A DNA stretch of 64,000 bases from Aplectana chamaeleonis (GCA_029168955.1 JAPDOI010000143.1:620001-684000), one strand, 5' to 3'; positions 22,305 to 34,424 are shown, counted from the stretch's first letter. Translations and numbers: made by a program. Notes: generated by a model from the letters alone, not told the origin.

Positions 22305-22810
22305 GAGGACTAAATTTGAATTGCTTGCAACAGCGCAGAGACTGGCCGTATTTTGTGTCAATATTGGTGGTGAATCATTATAGCTGAGTCGCACAGAGTC
22401 AGTGATGTGCTCGATTCCTTGATTTTAGTTTAATTCACGCGTAACTTCGAAGTGGCGATAGGGAAGATCAGATATGTGGGCCAAAGTGTTCCAAGTCTGA
22501 AGGTTTAGACGCAGTACCTGAAGGCACGCTTCCCTTTTTTCGATTGTTGAATCTGAAGTTCTGCGTTGTGAAGAGGAAACCAATGGACGCAGTTGGCGAA
22601 GAAGATGGTATGGAACCGATTTCCCATCGCTGCTTGCTTCCAACTGACGAGAATGCGAAAAAAAAACATTCTGGATTTGACTTGATGGCGTCAGATGACA
22701 AAAGTGTTTTGTGTATCGAGATTCGAGAGTACCCCACTCTCTGACAGCTATACAATTACGTTAAGTTGCTTGCTAGACGTTGTTAGATGTCTGTAGAAAT
22801 AAATTACTCA
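22305..22810. other. Intergenic segment with one weak ORF
   Basis: A plus-strand frame at 22,544-22,744 encodes PMDAVGEEDGMEPISHRC and ASDDKSVLCIEIREYPTL. Its composition is protein-like, but no domain or reliable splice sites were recognised. Nothing else was identified. Confidence 0.25.
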
Positions 22811-22927
22811 AAGGCAGTGTTCACGATGGAAAAAGAACACGAGGAAACTGCGAAAATCTGTTTTGCTCAAAAACAGCTAGAGAATCGCGAAGGTTCCGCG
22901 GCGAGAAACGCGCTAAAACTGAAGTTA
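22811..22927. mobile_element. Left-end fragment of an A-type MITE (subfamily A2)
   Basis: It starts AAAGGCAGTGTTCACGATGG. The words GGCGAGAAACGC and TTAAAAC also occur in the A2 copy at 24,632-25,116. It is truncated by the family B element that follows. Confidence 0.5.
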
Positions 22928-22931
22928 TTAA

Positions 22932-23414
22932 AGGCACAGTACACCCTCAGACATGAATTTGGCGATTTTTATTTCACTGTGTAGTAGATTCCTCCAATAT
23001 AACACGTGCCATGTGCGAGATTTCAAAACCTCCAAATAAGCGAGAAATAGGCGACCACCACAGGCCCGACCTCCTTCGCTCACCAGCACAAGCCCGGCCC
23101 CCTACCAGATTTCCGACCTCGATAGCGGCTGGATGGATGAATGAATTTCGACCGCGTCGCGTTCTTCAGTTCAATGCCGGACTGTCTCCTTATCCTGGCT
23201 CGCTGCCGCGCGACGGTTGCGAATTAAGAGAAATACATGCCCGATACAACTTGTTCAACAAATTTTCACCCTCAAAATATAGGCATCCTCAAGGAGCCAT
23301 AACTCTGTTCACAGAGGGTCTTGGACGATTCCAGAGATACCAATTGTGACCAGCATGTGACCCTCTCCAAGATCAGCACAAAACTGAAAATAATTCACTG
23401 GGTTTTTTGCGCTT
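22932..23414. mobile_element. Family B MITE, complete copy
   Basis: It begins AGGCACAGTACACCCTC after TTAA (22,928-22,931) and ends at a degraded TTTTGCGCTTTTAA, with TTAA at 23,415-23,418. At 483 bp it serves as the reference for the other B copies, including the one split by family X. Confidence 0.75.
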
Positions 23415-23456
23415 TTAAATTGCAACTTCAGAATCGCTCTTTCGTTTTCACGACTA

Positions 23457-23928
23457 CAATACCGCTCGTAGGATTTGGTCAGAAAGCGAGCAAGGTCGTG
23501 TTTCTGCGTCTTTTTCGTCTTTTCTGTATAACCCGCTTCAAAGTCAATTTTGAGCGAAACTAGGGAGATATTCATGACCCTGGCGTTGAGGGCTACCCAA
23601 TGGTTTAGCCTTTGTGGTGATTACGTTGAGAAGTACAGAAGTTTCGCAATCACCCAGGTTTGTGATTACGGTACCGTGATGGATGGTGCGCTACCGTCTC
23701 CGCTTGCGTTTCCCTGTGTCTACCGTATATAGAGAGCTGATTGATTGCGGAATTTCCATGGTTGTCAACGGAATCCTTACAATAGCTACACCATTGGATA
23801 GCCCTCAACACCTGGATCATGATTATGTCCCTAGTTTCGCTCGAAGCTGACATTGAAGCGAGTTATACAAAAAAGACGCGAAAACCCGACCTCGCTCGAT
23901 TTCTGACCAAATCCTACGAGCGGTATTG
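23457..23928. mobile_element. 472-bp foldback MITE with ~165-bp inverted arms
   Basis: The left arm CAATACCGCTCGTAGGATTT is mirrored by AAATCCTACGAGCGGTATTG, with TA on each side. The arms stay complementary through CTAGGGA(G/C)ATA(T/A)TCATGA and the GGGCTA(C/T)CCAATGG words. It sits at the outer edge of the Penelope left terminal repeat. Confidence 0.75.
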
Positions 23929-23930
23929 TA

Positions 23931-24139
23931 TATTGTAAACAGTAGCACTCGCATTGTTGAACTGGACCACGAGGTTGATAGATGTTTTGTTGGCTTACGC
24001 AAGTTTCGGCGGGATCGCCGTCTTCAGAGCCTGAAAGGATCAAATCAGAAATAAGCTTATTCGGCCAAATGTCCACTAAACCTTATTGAAATTCGAGAGA
24101 AAACCTTTCCAAACCGTGGTCAATTACAGAAAAACTAAG
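23931..24139 (-). repeat. Left inverted terminal repeat of the Penelope-like element
   Basis: 209 bp, the reverse complement of 27,467-27,675 with moderate divergence. Shared words in order include AGTTTTTCTGT, ATTGACCACGGT, TTTTCTCTCGAATTTCA, GACATTTGGCC and TCGTGGTCCAGTTCAACAAT. It contains the hammerhead-like motif at 23,992-24,031. Confidence 0.85.
23992..24031 (-). ncRNA. Hammerhead-ribozyme-like motif, left copy
   Basis: Read on the minus strand: GGCU, then CUGAAGA, then a GGCG/CGCC stem, then GAAAC, then a tail ending AAGCC. This follows the hammerhead order (stem I, CUGANGA core, stem II, GAAA core, short stem III). GGCU and AGCC could close stem I. An extra C between the first core and stem II, and the bases at the expected cleavage site, depart from the consensus, so activity is doubtful. 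The same 40-nt block is present in the right repeat. Confidence 0.35.
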
Positions 24140-24239
24140 AAGTTTTTTTCACGGGCTCCAAGACCGGCTGCGCTTCAGAGCCAACCTATGCAATTCGACA
24201 TTACCTGCGCCAGTCAGAGCTTTACCCCAGGTTTCTTTT

Positions 24240-24627
24240 TCTATCACATTTTTCAAACAACAAGACCACAACCTTGGCTCTGATATCACTTTTTGTATTT
24301 TCGCCGACGAGATTTCGAAAGTTTGTGACCGCGCTAGTAAGCAAAAGATCTCGTCAAATCTTTCTCATGCTTAGGCCTGTGGTCTCAGAGAAATTCGGGA
24401 GTTGGTGGAGTCTAAAGCTATCCAGCTTTCCTTCAGCGATAAGGGAGGGGAATTCGTCATAATCCCTAACCACGTGGACAAGACTATAACGGAACAACAC
24501 CTGCAGAATATCCCTCTTTACCGTCCCTCTACTGTCAGAGAATTTCACACACAGTATCGTAGACTCAACAGGGAGTGGACTAAAGCTGGATGATCAGCAG
24601 GTTTCAGCCCGTCTCTCGCCATTCGCC
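24240..24627 (+). pseudogene. Penelope-like RT, N-terminal region
   Basis: The readable frame contains SFSDKGGEFVIIPNHVDK, TITEQHLQN and QYRRLNREWTKAG, which fit the region before the RT fingers in Penelope-like enzymes (the SDKGG-VV motif). The preceding segment DEISKVCDRASKQKISSNL is in another frame and has a TAG near 24,371. A TGA follows WTKAG, and the frame resumes as DDQQVSARLSPFALK up to the MITE junction. The coding sequence continues at 25,615 after two inserted MITEs. Confidence 0.75.
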
Positions 24628-24631
24628 TTAA

Positions 24632-25116
24632 AGGCAGTGTTCACGATGATTTTCGTCCCTGAGTTTTTCACATAAAACAAAGCGTTGGATTTCAACTGTT
24701 AACAAAATTACGAAGAAACGGCGAGAAACGCATTAAAACGTCGTATTTCAGTGAGGTTATTCTATAAAATGGACTAGTTGTCCGGTTGGATGAACATGTT
24801 CACGGTGGTTGTCACCGGTGGGAAATTGGGCCAAACGTAAATAGAACAATATTTTTGTGCAAAGCACGATTAGTTAGAGCCCTAAGGAGAGAACCGAGCA
24901 ATAGAGAGTAGAGAATCGCAAAGGACGGGTCCACAAAAGATTTCATTTTCACAACGAACACTTCCTGTGATACTTAAGAGGCGGGGTGATACTTAAGGAT
25001 TTCGTGTACTTCTGGTGCGTTCTTCTCACTTTCTCTGTCATTTTAGTTCTACTCGAGGGCCACTTAATCAAAGTAGCGAATTATATCAACATTGAAGATT
25101 ATCGTGAACACTGCCT
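24632..25116. mobile_element. A2-type MITE inserted in the Penelope RT
   Basis: It begins AGGCAGTGTTCACGATGA after TTAA (24,628-24,631) and ends ATCGTGAACACTGCCT before TTAA (25,117-25,120). At 485 bp its ends equal family A, but its interior differs. Confidence 0.8.
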
Positions 25117-25120
25117 TTAA

Positions 25121-25608
25121 AGGCAGTGTTCACGATAAGAATCGTTTTTCTGCTTTTTTGCCTATCTTGAAGGCGGTCACATGCTGATTCCAATGATGTT
25201 TTTGGAATCGTACAAGACCTTCTAGGAACGGAGTAGTGGTCCCTCAAAAATTGAGCTAGGGAAACATGGTGGACGAGTTCTCCGAGGCTTGTAACTTCCG
25301 TCTTTTGCAGCCAATGTATGCGAGCTGACCTGAGTAAAGAGAGAAGTTGAGAATGAAGGGAGGAACGGGGCTATTGATCGAAAACCATCGCTCATCTCAC
25401 AATCTCGAGCATTCCTTTGTTCACGTCGGTGGGCGTGGAAAGTGCATTTAGGTGTGACGAGCGGACGAGTGTCCCACTTTGAGGCCGTAGGGGACCGTTC
25501 CAAGCTCATTTTTCTTAGTTTTTCTCAACGTTAGGGTTGCGCTAGGCCCCGCAGCTGCCGATCTCCACCAAAAAATCAGACATGGTTTTTTTCTTGGACA
25601 CACTGCCT
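25121..25608. mobile_element. Family A MITE adjoining the A2 copy
   Basis: It starts AGGCAGTGTTCACGATAAGA directly after the TTAA that closes the preceding MITE and ends CACACTGCCT before TTAA at 25,609-25,612. The two elements share the middle TTAA. It matches 29,787-30,273 closely over its first ~320 bp. Confidence 0.8.
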
Positions 25609-25612
25609 TTAA

Positions 25613-26470
25613 ACTTGACTCCCCAACTTGCCCTGTTTTGTACTTTCTCGTAAAGACTCACAAGTTCTCAGCGGGGGAGAATCTTGCTGCCATCTGCCCC
25701 AATTCTATAAAAGTCAGACCCATCATCAGCTGCCTGGGTGGTCCTACGGACCGAATCGCTTGGTTCATTAAGCATTTTTAAACAGGTACTGGACCACATT
25801 ACGGCCCACCTCCCAAACACCCTCGCATTCGTTGACCATCTCCGCAGCCTTCCACCCGCGAACCCGTGCATAATGGAGTCTTTTGATGTCACCGCCCTCT
25901 ACACCAATGTAAGTAATGACCATGCTATGGAGGCTGTTTTCGAGCTTCTTACCCAAAACCAAGGCACCATTGAAATGTTCGGGTTGTCAATTCACCAGCT
26001 TATGACACTTCTTAATGAGTGCCTTGTTTGCAACATTCTCAGATGGTCGGGGCAATATTTTAGTCCGGTCAGAGGGTTGGCAATGGGACAGCGCCTAGCT
26101 CCCACGCTCGCCATAGCATTTATGGGTAAAATCGAATCCCCGGTGCTGGCACGGTTCCCAATCCTATACTGTAGGCACATAGACGACTGCTTTGTCGTCT
26201 GCCCACACAGGAGGAAATGGACCAGTGTTTTGAACTTATCAACAATCAGTCGGAAAATGTGAATTTACTCGGGAATAACAGGTGGTAAACTGAATTCCTT
26301 TCCTAAATGTCAATTTTCGGGGGGCATTTTCGCCGCAAAATGGTATCGTAAACCTAGCAACAAAAATATAATTGTGCATCACCAATCAGCACCCCCATCA
26401 CATACAAAAAGGGCAGTTATCAAAAATATGTACGGAACAGCGAAATGTGTCTGTACCGAAGAAGACAAAC
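25613..26470 (+). pseudogene. Penelope-like RT core
   Basis: The segment reads CPVLYFLVKTHKF and RPIISCLGGPTDRIAW. It then shifts frame to FDVTALYTNV (motif A, catalytic Asp), GLAMGQRLAPTLAIAF (motif B) and YCRHIDDCFVV (motif C; the usual second residue Tyr is His). After 26,262 other frames continue with CQFSGGIFAAKWYRKPSN and TKRAVIKNMYGTA, typical of the thumb region. At least three frame disruptions make it a pseudogene. It belongs with the fragments at 24,240 and 26,600. Confidence 0.85.
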
Positions 26471-26599
26471 AAAAATAAACGGTTCAAGTGGCGCATAAAA
26501 TTGCAGCTCTGAACGAATATTCCCGCAGTGTTGTGCTAAGCAGATCCAGTGGCTGAGCCGCACGCCGCGAAGAACAGTTTTCAGCAGTTGATGGCAAAA

Positions 26600-27329
<730 letters not shown>

Positions 27330-27466
27330 CTGGAAAGCTCAAGCCCTACCTCACACTCTGCATTCCAACGTCGAGAGGTAGTGGTTTCGTCTCAAAGTGC
27401 TACGCTTTCCGCCAACCGTTCTATGCTGCTGGTCCTCTAGCGAGTCTCCTGGCAGGGTACGGTAAT

Positions 27467-27675
27467 TTAGTTTTTCTGTTATTGACCACGGTGTGGAAAG
27501 ATTTTCTCTCGAATTTCAGTAAGGTTCAGTCGACATTTGGCCAAATAAGCACGTTTCTGATTTGATCCTTCTAGGCTCTGAAGACGGCGATCCCGCCGAA
27601 ACGTGAGTAAGCCAATGAAACATCTATCAAGCTCGTGGTCCAGTTCAACAATACAGCTGCTACTGACTTACAATG
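27467..27675 (+). repeat. Right inverted terminal repeat of the Penelope-like element
   Basis: 209 bp, inverted relative to 23,931-24,139. It carries the second hammerhead-like motif (27,574-27,613). It defines the 3' end of the element together with the (TA)n upstream. Confidence 0.85.
27574..27613 (+). ncRNA. Hammerhead-ribozyme-like motif, right copy
   Basis: GGCU, CUGAAGA, GGCG-AUCC-CGCC, GAAAC, GUGAGUAAGCC. Core and stem II are identical to the left copy, while the region after GAAAC differs at two positions. Penelope-like elements of many animals carry hammerhead motifs in their terminal repeats, so the location fits. Deviations from the strict consensus remain (bulged C next to stem II; G at the expected cleavage position). 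Confidence 0.4.
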
Positions 27676-27699
27676 CCGAGCTTCATCGAGAGTCGTACC

Positions 27700-28145
27700 T
27701 GAAGACTTATATTGTAAACGGTCCCACGCTGATTCCAACGATGTCTCTAGAATCGTTCAAGACCCCCTATGAACATAGTCACGGCTCCTAAAAAACTGAG
27801 CTGCGGGGAGCATGGTGGACGAGTTGTCCGGAGCTTCTAACTTCCGTAATTTTCAACCAGTTTATGCGAACCGACCTAAATGCAGAGAGAGGCTAAGAAT
27901 GAAGGGAAGAACAGGGCTATTGGTCGGAAAGTATAGCTCATCTCGGAACTGTTGAGCTTGAAAAATCGTGAAAGGGGCGTGTCAAAGTGGCTTCCTGGCG
28001 TGGGCGCCCCAAGGTTGCTTCCCTCTATATCTCGCTTATTCGGAGGAATTGAGAACTCGCACCTGGCGGGTGCTATATAGGGTGGCTCTAATTCTCGTTT
28101 ATGTGGAAATTTCAAATTTGGCCCTTGAGCTTGGACTGTGCCTTT
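27700..28145. mobile_element. A/B-type hybrid MITE, left end degraded
   Basis: The first 250 bases resemble family A (CACGCTGATTCCAACGATGTC, GGTGGACGAGTTGTCCG, TAACTTCCGT). The last 110 resemble family B (GGAGGAATTGAGAACTCGCA to GGACTGTGCCTTTAA). It shows directly that the A and B families share one ancestral layout. Confidence 0.6.
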
Positions 28146-29786
28146 AAGGCACAATTACTCCAATTCGTGCACAGGTTCACAGCGCCGCCAATAGAAAGTG
28201 GAATTCGCTGTTCTACCTAGTCAAAATTCTGCAACGTGCACACCAATTAAAAAAGTAATTTAAGAGTATTCAGAGACAATTTTTTTACAAAAAACAAACA
28301 AAAGTAATTGTGTCAACTAAATGTAAACAGGTAGTGCTCGAGAAAGGTTGAGTCGACGACCAGAAGCCAATCATTGATCATCAGTCTCGAGCCAGTTGAT
28401 GATGTCTCATACTAAATACAGAACATCACTAGAGTCGTGCACCAGCAAAAGTCTGCCGATTTTAGATTGCTATTTAAACTTCAGGTAAGATATTTTTCGT
28501 GGTTCTTTCGTATAGATCGTACTACAGCGAACCAGAAAAGGGCTTAACTGAGAAAAACTCGACAATCATGTTTCATCGTGAACACTGCCTTTGAACGCCT
28601 TCAATGTGGATGGGCGGCGTAGTGGTGGGAGGAGAGCTGTTTGAGGAGTAGTTGACAGGGGAGGAAGAATATGGGAAGCCTGTCCCACGGTTTGACCTTG
28701 CGAGCACGAGAGCCAAGATGGTTCGGCTATTGGCCGCGGTTGACAGCAATGAATCCCGTGGCTATCAGTTCGCTTTACACGCTCGAGGCGTTCGCGGCCA
28801 CAGTGCTGGCCTTGATCGTTTTGGGTTGGTAGAAATTGCAACTGACGTACACGTTTCGAGAAACCTAGGCTTATATCTTAGCCTTGTTACTATCTAAAAC
28901 ATCTGGACTGGCCACTATCCAAAGCGTCTGGAGTACGATTGATCCAATGACCTACAGCTATCTTGAGAGGCGCCGACTGTTTCCACCTGCCCAATCCGAT
29001 TCTTACAAGCAAACGGCTTTTGCTGCTTAGAGTGACTTCTCTTCTCTTCTTGTTCTGCACAACTCCACTCATTAAAAATTGTGTAGCTTGCTCAAAAAAA
29101 AAGTTTTGTTGCTTCTGAGTCCTACTAATTATTTAGTGTTGTTAATGTGCCCATTTTTTTTACCTGCGATATTATTTTTTTCCATTATCAGGTTTATCCT
29201 CTGAATCGATCTGTTGTATTTTCGTATATTGTTGGACCACCCCTTCTCATGAAATTGCTTTCCATGCGCATCCTCCGTGCTACATACATATGTTTGTCGT
29301 AGTGTCCATTACGATGAGTGAGGTTCCCGATCAGGTGCGGAGTTTCTGGCAATCTATTTCCTCCAAGTAAAGAATCCTGATTTTATTATAACGAATTAAT
29401 GGCTCTGGAGAAAATTTATCGGTTCTCGTCCGCTCGTTAGACAACAGTTTGCAAAAAGACTGCCTATAGTCCTCCCTTCTTAGCCTGTGTGAATGCGGGC
29501 CAGCTGTAAGTGTACTCTGATAGGGCCTGGTTCATATTGGTTAAAGGACAAGTTTCTCCAAAAACTCTCTGCACTTCTCAATGCTCTATGCCACTCTTTA
29601 GCAACTCCGGTCACTCATAAACGCTGGTTTCATCTTCGACGAATCCGGCCCCAGTAGTCAGACTTTTGTATGGACTGAGTTTTGCACTCGAATGTGACGC
29701 ACTTTAGTACGAGGGACTCTATGGGTCTATGATGATGAGCGGAAGGAACTGAAAAAAAGGCGACCATATCGCATTTGCGCCTCCTT
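28146..29786. other. 1.6 kb without recognised genes
   Basis: An A-family right terminus (ATCGTGAACACTGCCTTTGA) is at 28,573-28,592 without an identified partner. The ORF at 28,566-28,841 (minus) partly covers it. No domain, RNA gene or repeat array was recognised elsewhere. Confidence 0.4.
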
Positions 29787-30273
29787 GAAGGCACTGTTCG
29801 CGATAAAAATCGCTTTTCTGTTTTTTGCCTATCTTGAAACCGGCCCCATTCTGATTCCAATGATGCTTCTGGAATCGTACAAGACCTTCTGGGAATGGAG
29901 TTATGGTACCTCAAAAATTGAGCTAGGGAAAATGGTGGACGAGTTGTCCGAGGCTTGTAACTTCCGTCTTTTGCAGCCAATGTGAGCGAGCTGACCTGAG
30001 TAAAGAGAGAAGTTGGGAATGAAGGGAAGAACGGGGCTTTTGATCGGAAACCATCGCTCAACTCACGATTTCGAGTGTTCCTTTGTTCACGTCGAGGGGC
30101 GGGAAGACGCGGGACTTGCCCACAATGGCGGGGTTTTCCCACTTTTCTAAGCCATTTTGCGGCTCGTGGGTAGCTCTTCGTCCCGTTTCTTCGACGCTGT
30201 TCTGCTTCTGAGAGCCACGAGAAGCGTTTGTCGTGAACAATTCGAGGATGAAGTTTACTGCGAACAGTGCCTT
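29787..30273. mobile_element. Family A MITE
   Basis: It starts AGGCACTGTTCGCGATAAAAAT and ends TTACTGCGAACAGTGCCTTTAA, with matching compensatory changes in both TIRs (CGCG for CACG). This suggests the TIRs were homogenised as a pair. The interior is family A. Confidence 0.75.
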
Positions 30274-30427
30274 TAATCGTTTCTCTGTTCTCGAATGTCA
30301 GACTCTAGTGATCTATCAACAACAACATTACGTTAGTTGTTGATAGTTGCCAATCTTTTTCCATTAAAAAGCCGAAAATTCACAGAGTTGACTGGAGTTG
30401 TTCTTGAATTTACAATCGAAAAGTTTT

Positions 30428-30861
30428 TTAGCCAAATCGTGACATTGATGGTCCAGGGTGTCTTGGTAGCGATGGATTCACTCCTCCTGAATTGCCATTC
30501 CCCCCTGGAGGTCCGGGGTATGGGGGTGGCTGACGGCCATGGTATGGAGGTGGCGGTGGAAGCGTATGTATTATCATTGGACTGTCATCCCCTCCTGGGC
30601 GTTCAGGGTATGGTGGTGGCGGTGGTAGCGTATATATTCCTCATGGACCACCATGACCCCCTAGGCGGCCAGGGTATGGTGGTGGCGTTGGAAGAGTGAA
30701 TGTTCCACCACCAGAACCTCTTGAGGAGGGCCTCGCATCGGTCACAGCCAGTATCTGAATAGGAAGGTTGATCCATTCCCTATGTTCAACACAACATTTT
30801 TTGACAACAACTTACCACTACAGCAGCAATAAATTCAAAGAGAAATCCTAAGAGTAATCAT
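30428..30861 (-). pseudogene. Degraded two-exon gene for a secreted Pro/Gly-rich repeat protein
   Basis: Exon 1 starts at ATG 30,861-30,859. After one extra base it reads GFLFEFIAAVV and ends at the donor GTAAGT (30,815). A 61-bp intron ends in CTATTCAG (30,755). Exon 2 continues ILAVTDARPSSRGSGGG and then proline/glycine repeats (TLPPPPPYP, RPGG, PPPYPGPPGG) to TAA at 30,430-30,428. The N-terminus is a good signal peptide (FIAAVVILAVTDA), so a small secreted, about 120-residue, structural-type protein is likely. Two lesions are seen: the one-base shift in exon 1 and a TGA between repeat units (GGP-stop-GIYT). A TTTTTCAG acceptor lies just upstream of the ATG. It could be functional if the lesions are assembly errors. 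Confidence 0.55.
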
Positions 30862-31274
30862 AGGTATCCTGAAAAATTATGAAACGGTTGTGATCAAGAG
30901 CCTCTGTGAACGCTCACTATTAGCGGCATCGTTCATGCTAGGTACTGCATTTAAATTACCAAATTCCGAATAAAACTCTTCACCGAAAGCGTTCAAAGGG
31001 TTTGCCAGAAGCAGGTCCATTAGAGAAGATTTAACCTTGATGGTCATTTTTTAACTGCTACAACTCGTCCATTAATTCAGTAAAAAAGAGCTATCGGTTC
31101 TTTGGAGTAAGGATGGAAACCTGACACACTTGTGGTTAGCAAACTTACGGTTAGCGTTGCTGTTTTCTTACACTCGCTAAGAGTTCCGCTCTACACTCTG
31201 CTCAAAACCATTTTAAAATAGTACTTACTTCATAAGGGAAACATTATGGCCACAAAATTGACGTGATCCGGTCA

Positions 31275-31517
31275 TCAATTCAGGTGCACGAAGGAGTGAG
31301 AACCAGCATCAGCGCTCACTCTTCTACCGCACGACCATTTGGTGAATATCGCTCTACCTTCCGAAAATTGCTCGCTCAAATATATGGTTCCGTCTCGTAC
31401 TCGCTCTATAACCAGGGCACGTTCATAGACCGTTTTCTTGAGATGGTAAATTGTTTTCACTTGCTCAATCGGGTTTATGTTTGTCATTGTCAACTGTGTA
31501 ACATCGGGTTCCCGTAG
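31275..31517 (-). CDS. Candidate host exon, unrecognised
   Basis: It begins after TTCGATTCTTCAG with LREPDVTQLTMTNINPIEQV and continues KTVYERALVIERVRDGTIYL to a TGA. A possible donor (GAAGGTAGAG) occurs after LSEQFSE. Codon usage looks protein-like, and the segment is directly bounded upstream by a family C MITE. No protein family was recognised and no neighbouring exon was found. Confidence 0.3.
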   Translation of the reverse strand, partial: LREPDVTQLTMTNINPIEQVKTIYHLKKTVYERALVIERVRDGTIYLSEQFSEGRAIFTKWSCGRRVSADAGSHSFVHLN

Positions 31518-31649
31518 CTGAAGAATCGAACACTTGCCACAAATGCCCTTAAAGGCATTGTACGCGCTGGAAACCACTCACTATTCTTGGGTTTGAATGA
31601 TTGACTGGGCCCAACGAAGAATGTAGATAGAGTTAGCGTGATAACTTTA

Positions 31650-31785
31650 GTCTGATGAATGGACGGGGCTGCGACGGTAGATCACCCCGCGCGATTCGAA
31701 ATCCCATTCTCCAGTGAGGCCGCCAACCCCGCACGGCCAGCTGCCTGGTCCGTGCGTCAGACCAAAATGAAAACGGAAACCATAT
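31650..31785 (+). repeat. Dispersed repeat, copy 1 (inverted partner at 36,390-36,520)
   Basis: Shared words: CCGCGCGAATCGAAA-type, CCCATTCTCCAGTGAGGCCGCCA, GGTC(C/A)RTG(C/G)GTCAGACCAA. GATTCGAAATCCC resembles a tRNA B box, but no convincing A box was found, so a Pol III SINE origin is only a possibility. Confidence 0.5.
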
Positions 31786-31991
31786 ATCGGTTAACAGTTT
31801 CTTCCCCACAAATCACCTGAAGGAAAGAAGAACATCATTTGATCGAGAGATCATTGGGTAACACAGCGAATCCCAGTGATCAACTCTTCCTTTCTCAAAA
31901 TTCGAATGAGAGAATTTCGGTCAAAAAAGTAGTTTGCAGTGATTATTTTGTTGTTTTTTCAACGTGGTTGTTATATATAGTACTAGTGCTC

Positions 31992-32173
<182 letters not shown>

Positions 32174-32527
32174 AATTCTAAAACAAATCCATCGTGAACG
32201 ATGCCTTTTAGCACTGCACAACGCACATCATCGCCCTGGTTTCAAAATACCATCATTACACTACTACTTCATGATCAGTCTGTGACTAATTCAGGTCTGA
32301 AAAAGGTGTTGAAACACCGTATATTCTCCTATATAAAGTGATTTTGGAAGTGGAGGCTCGAACTACATTCAAAGAACATATTTCTAAGAGATAAGGCTTC
32401 GAGATAGCGCCATATTGACGTAAAATGTGCACACCCATGCCGCTTCGCGGCATGCTTGTGGGCGTGCATTAGGATCAATGGATTATTTAAATTGCAGATC
32501 AGTGCCTCGCTGTGCTCAACAGTCTTG

Positions 32528-32945
32528 AAGGCATCGTACGTGCAGAAAACGGTGTCTTATTTTTCTGTTTTCGAGTAGGCAAGCTCTTGAGGTAAGCGAT
32601 AATAGCAAAGAAACCACAAAAAAAACTCCTGCTTTGGATAAATAAACGCGTTTAAAAATCATTTGGAAACGTCCCCTCCGTTGGATTCGGTGTGTCCAGT
32701 GCAATAAGTTTCTTCTGAACGCCTGAATTGGTTTCACGCTCTAAACTTTCTGGGTGAGGGAATTTCTTTTGCCTTTCTTCTACCCAAAATCGCTTAGAAA
32801 TAAAAACCTTCGACTGTGCAAAGACCCCTTCCAACCTCATAACCCTACGTTTTTGACGCGCCAAAGTTTACCGGTGTGATCTATCGGGCTCTTTCATGAA
32901 ATTGAGCCAAAAAATGGAAAGTGGTTTCTAGCGCGAACGATGCCT
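32528..32945. mobile_element. Family C MITE
   Basis: It starts AGGCATCGTACGTGCAGAAAAC and ends TTTCTAGCGCGAACGATGCCT. At 418 bp its reverse complement aligns with the copy at 6,481 over at least 120 bases. Confidence 0.65.
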
Positions 32946-33730
32946 CTAAGCCCGTACCGTACCGCACAATTTGTTGCAGAAAAAGGATTTGCGACGTTTT
33001 TTTGCGCTCACGAGGCGCTGCATCGCCATAACTTGCTTCAAGGTGGTCCGATTTTGATTTTGAGGTCGTTTCTAATTGCTTTCATTGAGTTCTATACGAT
33101 AGTGTTAGAAAATAATATGTTGAACTCAAGAAAACTGACAGGAATCACAGGAAACGACAGAGACAACTACAATAAACGACAGAGACAGGAACTCAGAATG
33201 CATCGCGAAATAACTCTAAAATTCATTTCGTCAATTTCGAAGCGAGATATGGCGATGTGGCGCTTTCTCTGAGAAATATTGCCGCGATTCTTCCGCTACT
33301 GCCCCGCAACTCCACAGCGACCCTTAACTCTTCCGCGGCTTCGCCGCGACTTCTCCGCGGGTGAAGGTGTCGCAAATCTACCGCGACTCCCTCAGGACTC
33401 TTCCGCGACCCTACCGCGATTTGGTCAATGAAGAATAGTCTGCGCTCCTGCCCGGCTCCCCCGCGACTCCTCCAGCAGGCGCCAAGCCGAAGGAGTTGAG
33501 GAGGAGTTGCGGCGAAGTCGCGGCAATATTTCTCAGAGTTGTATGAGCAAAATACCTCACAAAAAGCTTCTTTTGAAAAAAAGACTTGTGAGCTACTGTA
33601 TGTTTTCACGGGGATCAGTTACACTGTGCTCAATCAAGCTCACGCAGGGAGCTTCCGCAGTGTAATGCATAACCCTTTACAGTCTGACACAGATTCGAAA
33701 GAAGAGAATCTACGGAGGAAGTTATGACAC
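32946..33730 (+). mobile_element. Diverged family X-related fragment
   Basis: Bases 32,985-33,085 (GCGCTGCATCGCCATAACTTGC to GAGGTCGTTTCTAA) match copy III at 13,915-14,000 imperfectly. Bases 33,235-33,268 plus 33,539-33,560 match the CGCTTTG(A/T)GCGAGCAAAA region of copies I and III once the inserted MITE is removed. An open frame at 33,541-33,727 (SQKASFEKKTCELLYVFTG to KEENLRRKL stop) is coding-like but unrecognised. Confidence 0.45.
33269..33538. mobile_element. 270-bp MITE with 21-bp TIRs
   Basis: CTCTGAGAAATATTGCCGCGA at the left is mirrored exactly by TCGCGGCAATATTTCTCAGAG at the right. The interior consists of CCGCGACTCC/TCTTCCGCG-like repeats. It interrupts the family X-related fragment. 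Confidence 0.75.
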
Positions 33731-34003
33731 ACTTCTCCATGGATTGGTGAACATTTCGTTTAGATTGATGTCCTGCTCAATTCTTGAGCTCATCGCAGAA
33801 AGCTGTCTCTCTAGAAAGTGATTATGAATGAACAGATGAAGCAATAGGCACGCATGAATCCTAATATATTTAGTAGAATGTTTACCCATTGACACGGGAG
33901 GTCAATCACCAAGGCTGCATGCGTGGACAGTGTGTGTGACAACCGGGTGTCAATTGTTAACGACGGGTGACGATGACTAATTTCCGTTCATTGTCACACA
34001 CAT

Positions 34004-34288
34004 AGTGTGCCCGAATGAGAATGGCGGCCCACGCGGCCGGCGTGCTTGGCAGGCGGCCGTCACATGTGCCGCTCTCGGACGAGTGTTGGATTTCAACGAC
34101 GGCCGTCCCCTCTCCCACCGTCTGCAGAGCTGATTGATCAGCGCTGTGCTTGCTGCCAGCCCGTGCCGGCCCCGTTCGTAGTCGATGGCGGTGGGACTTT
34201 TCGCATGCTCGTCCGGGAGCGGCGTACGCGACGGCCGCCTGCCAAGCACGCCGGCCGCATGGGCCGCCATTCTCATTCGGACGCACCT
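34004..34288. mobile_element. GC-rich hairpin MITE next to a (CA)n tract
   Basis: The ~57-bp arms run from GCCCGAATGAGAATGGCGGCC through CGGCCGGCGTGCTTGGCAGG and are mirrored at 34,230-34,287 with few mismatches. Inner words (CGAGTGTTGGATTTCAACGACG) are not mirrored. It is far more GC-rich than its flanks. Confidence 0.75.
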
Positions 34289-34289
34289 T

Positions 34290-34424
<135 letters not shown>

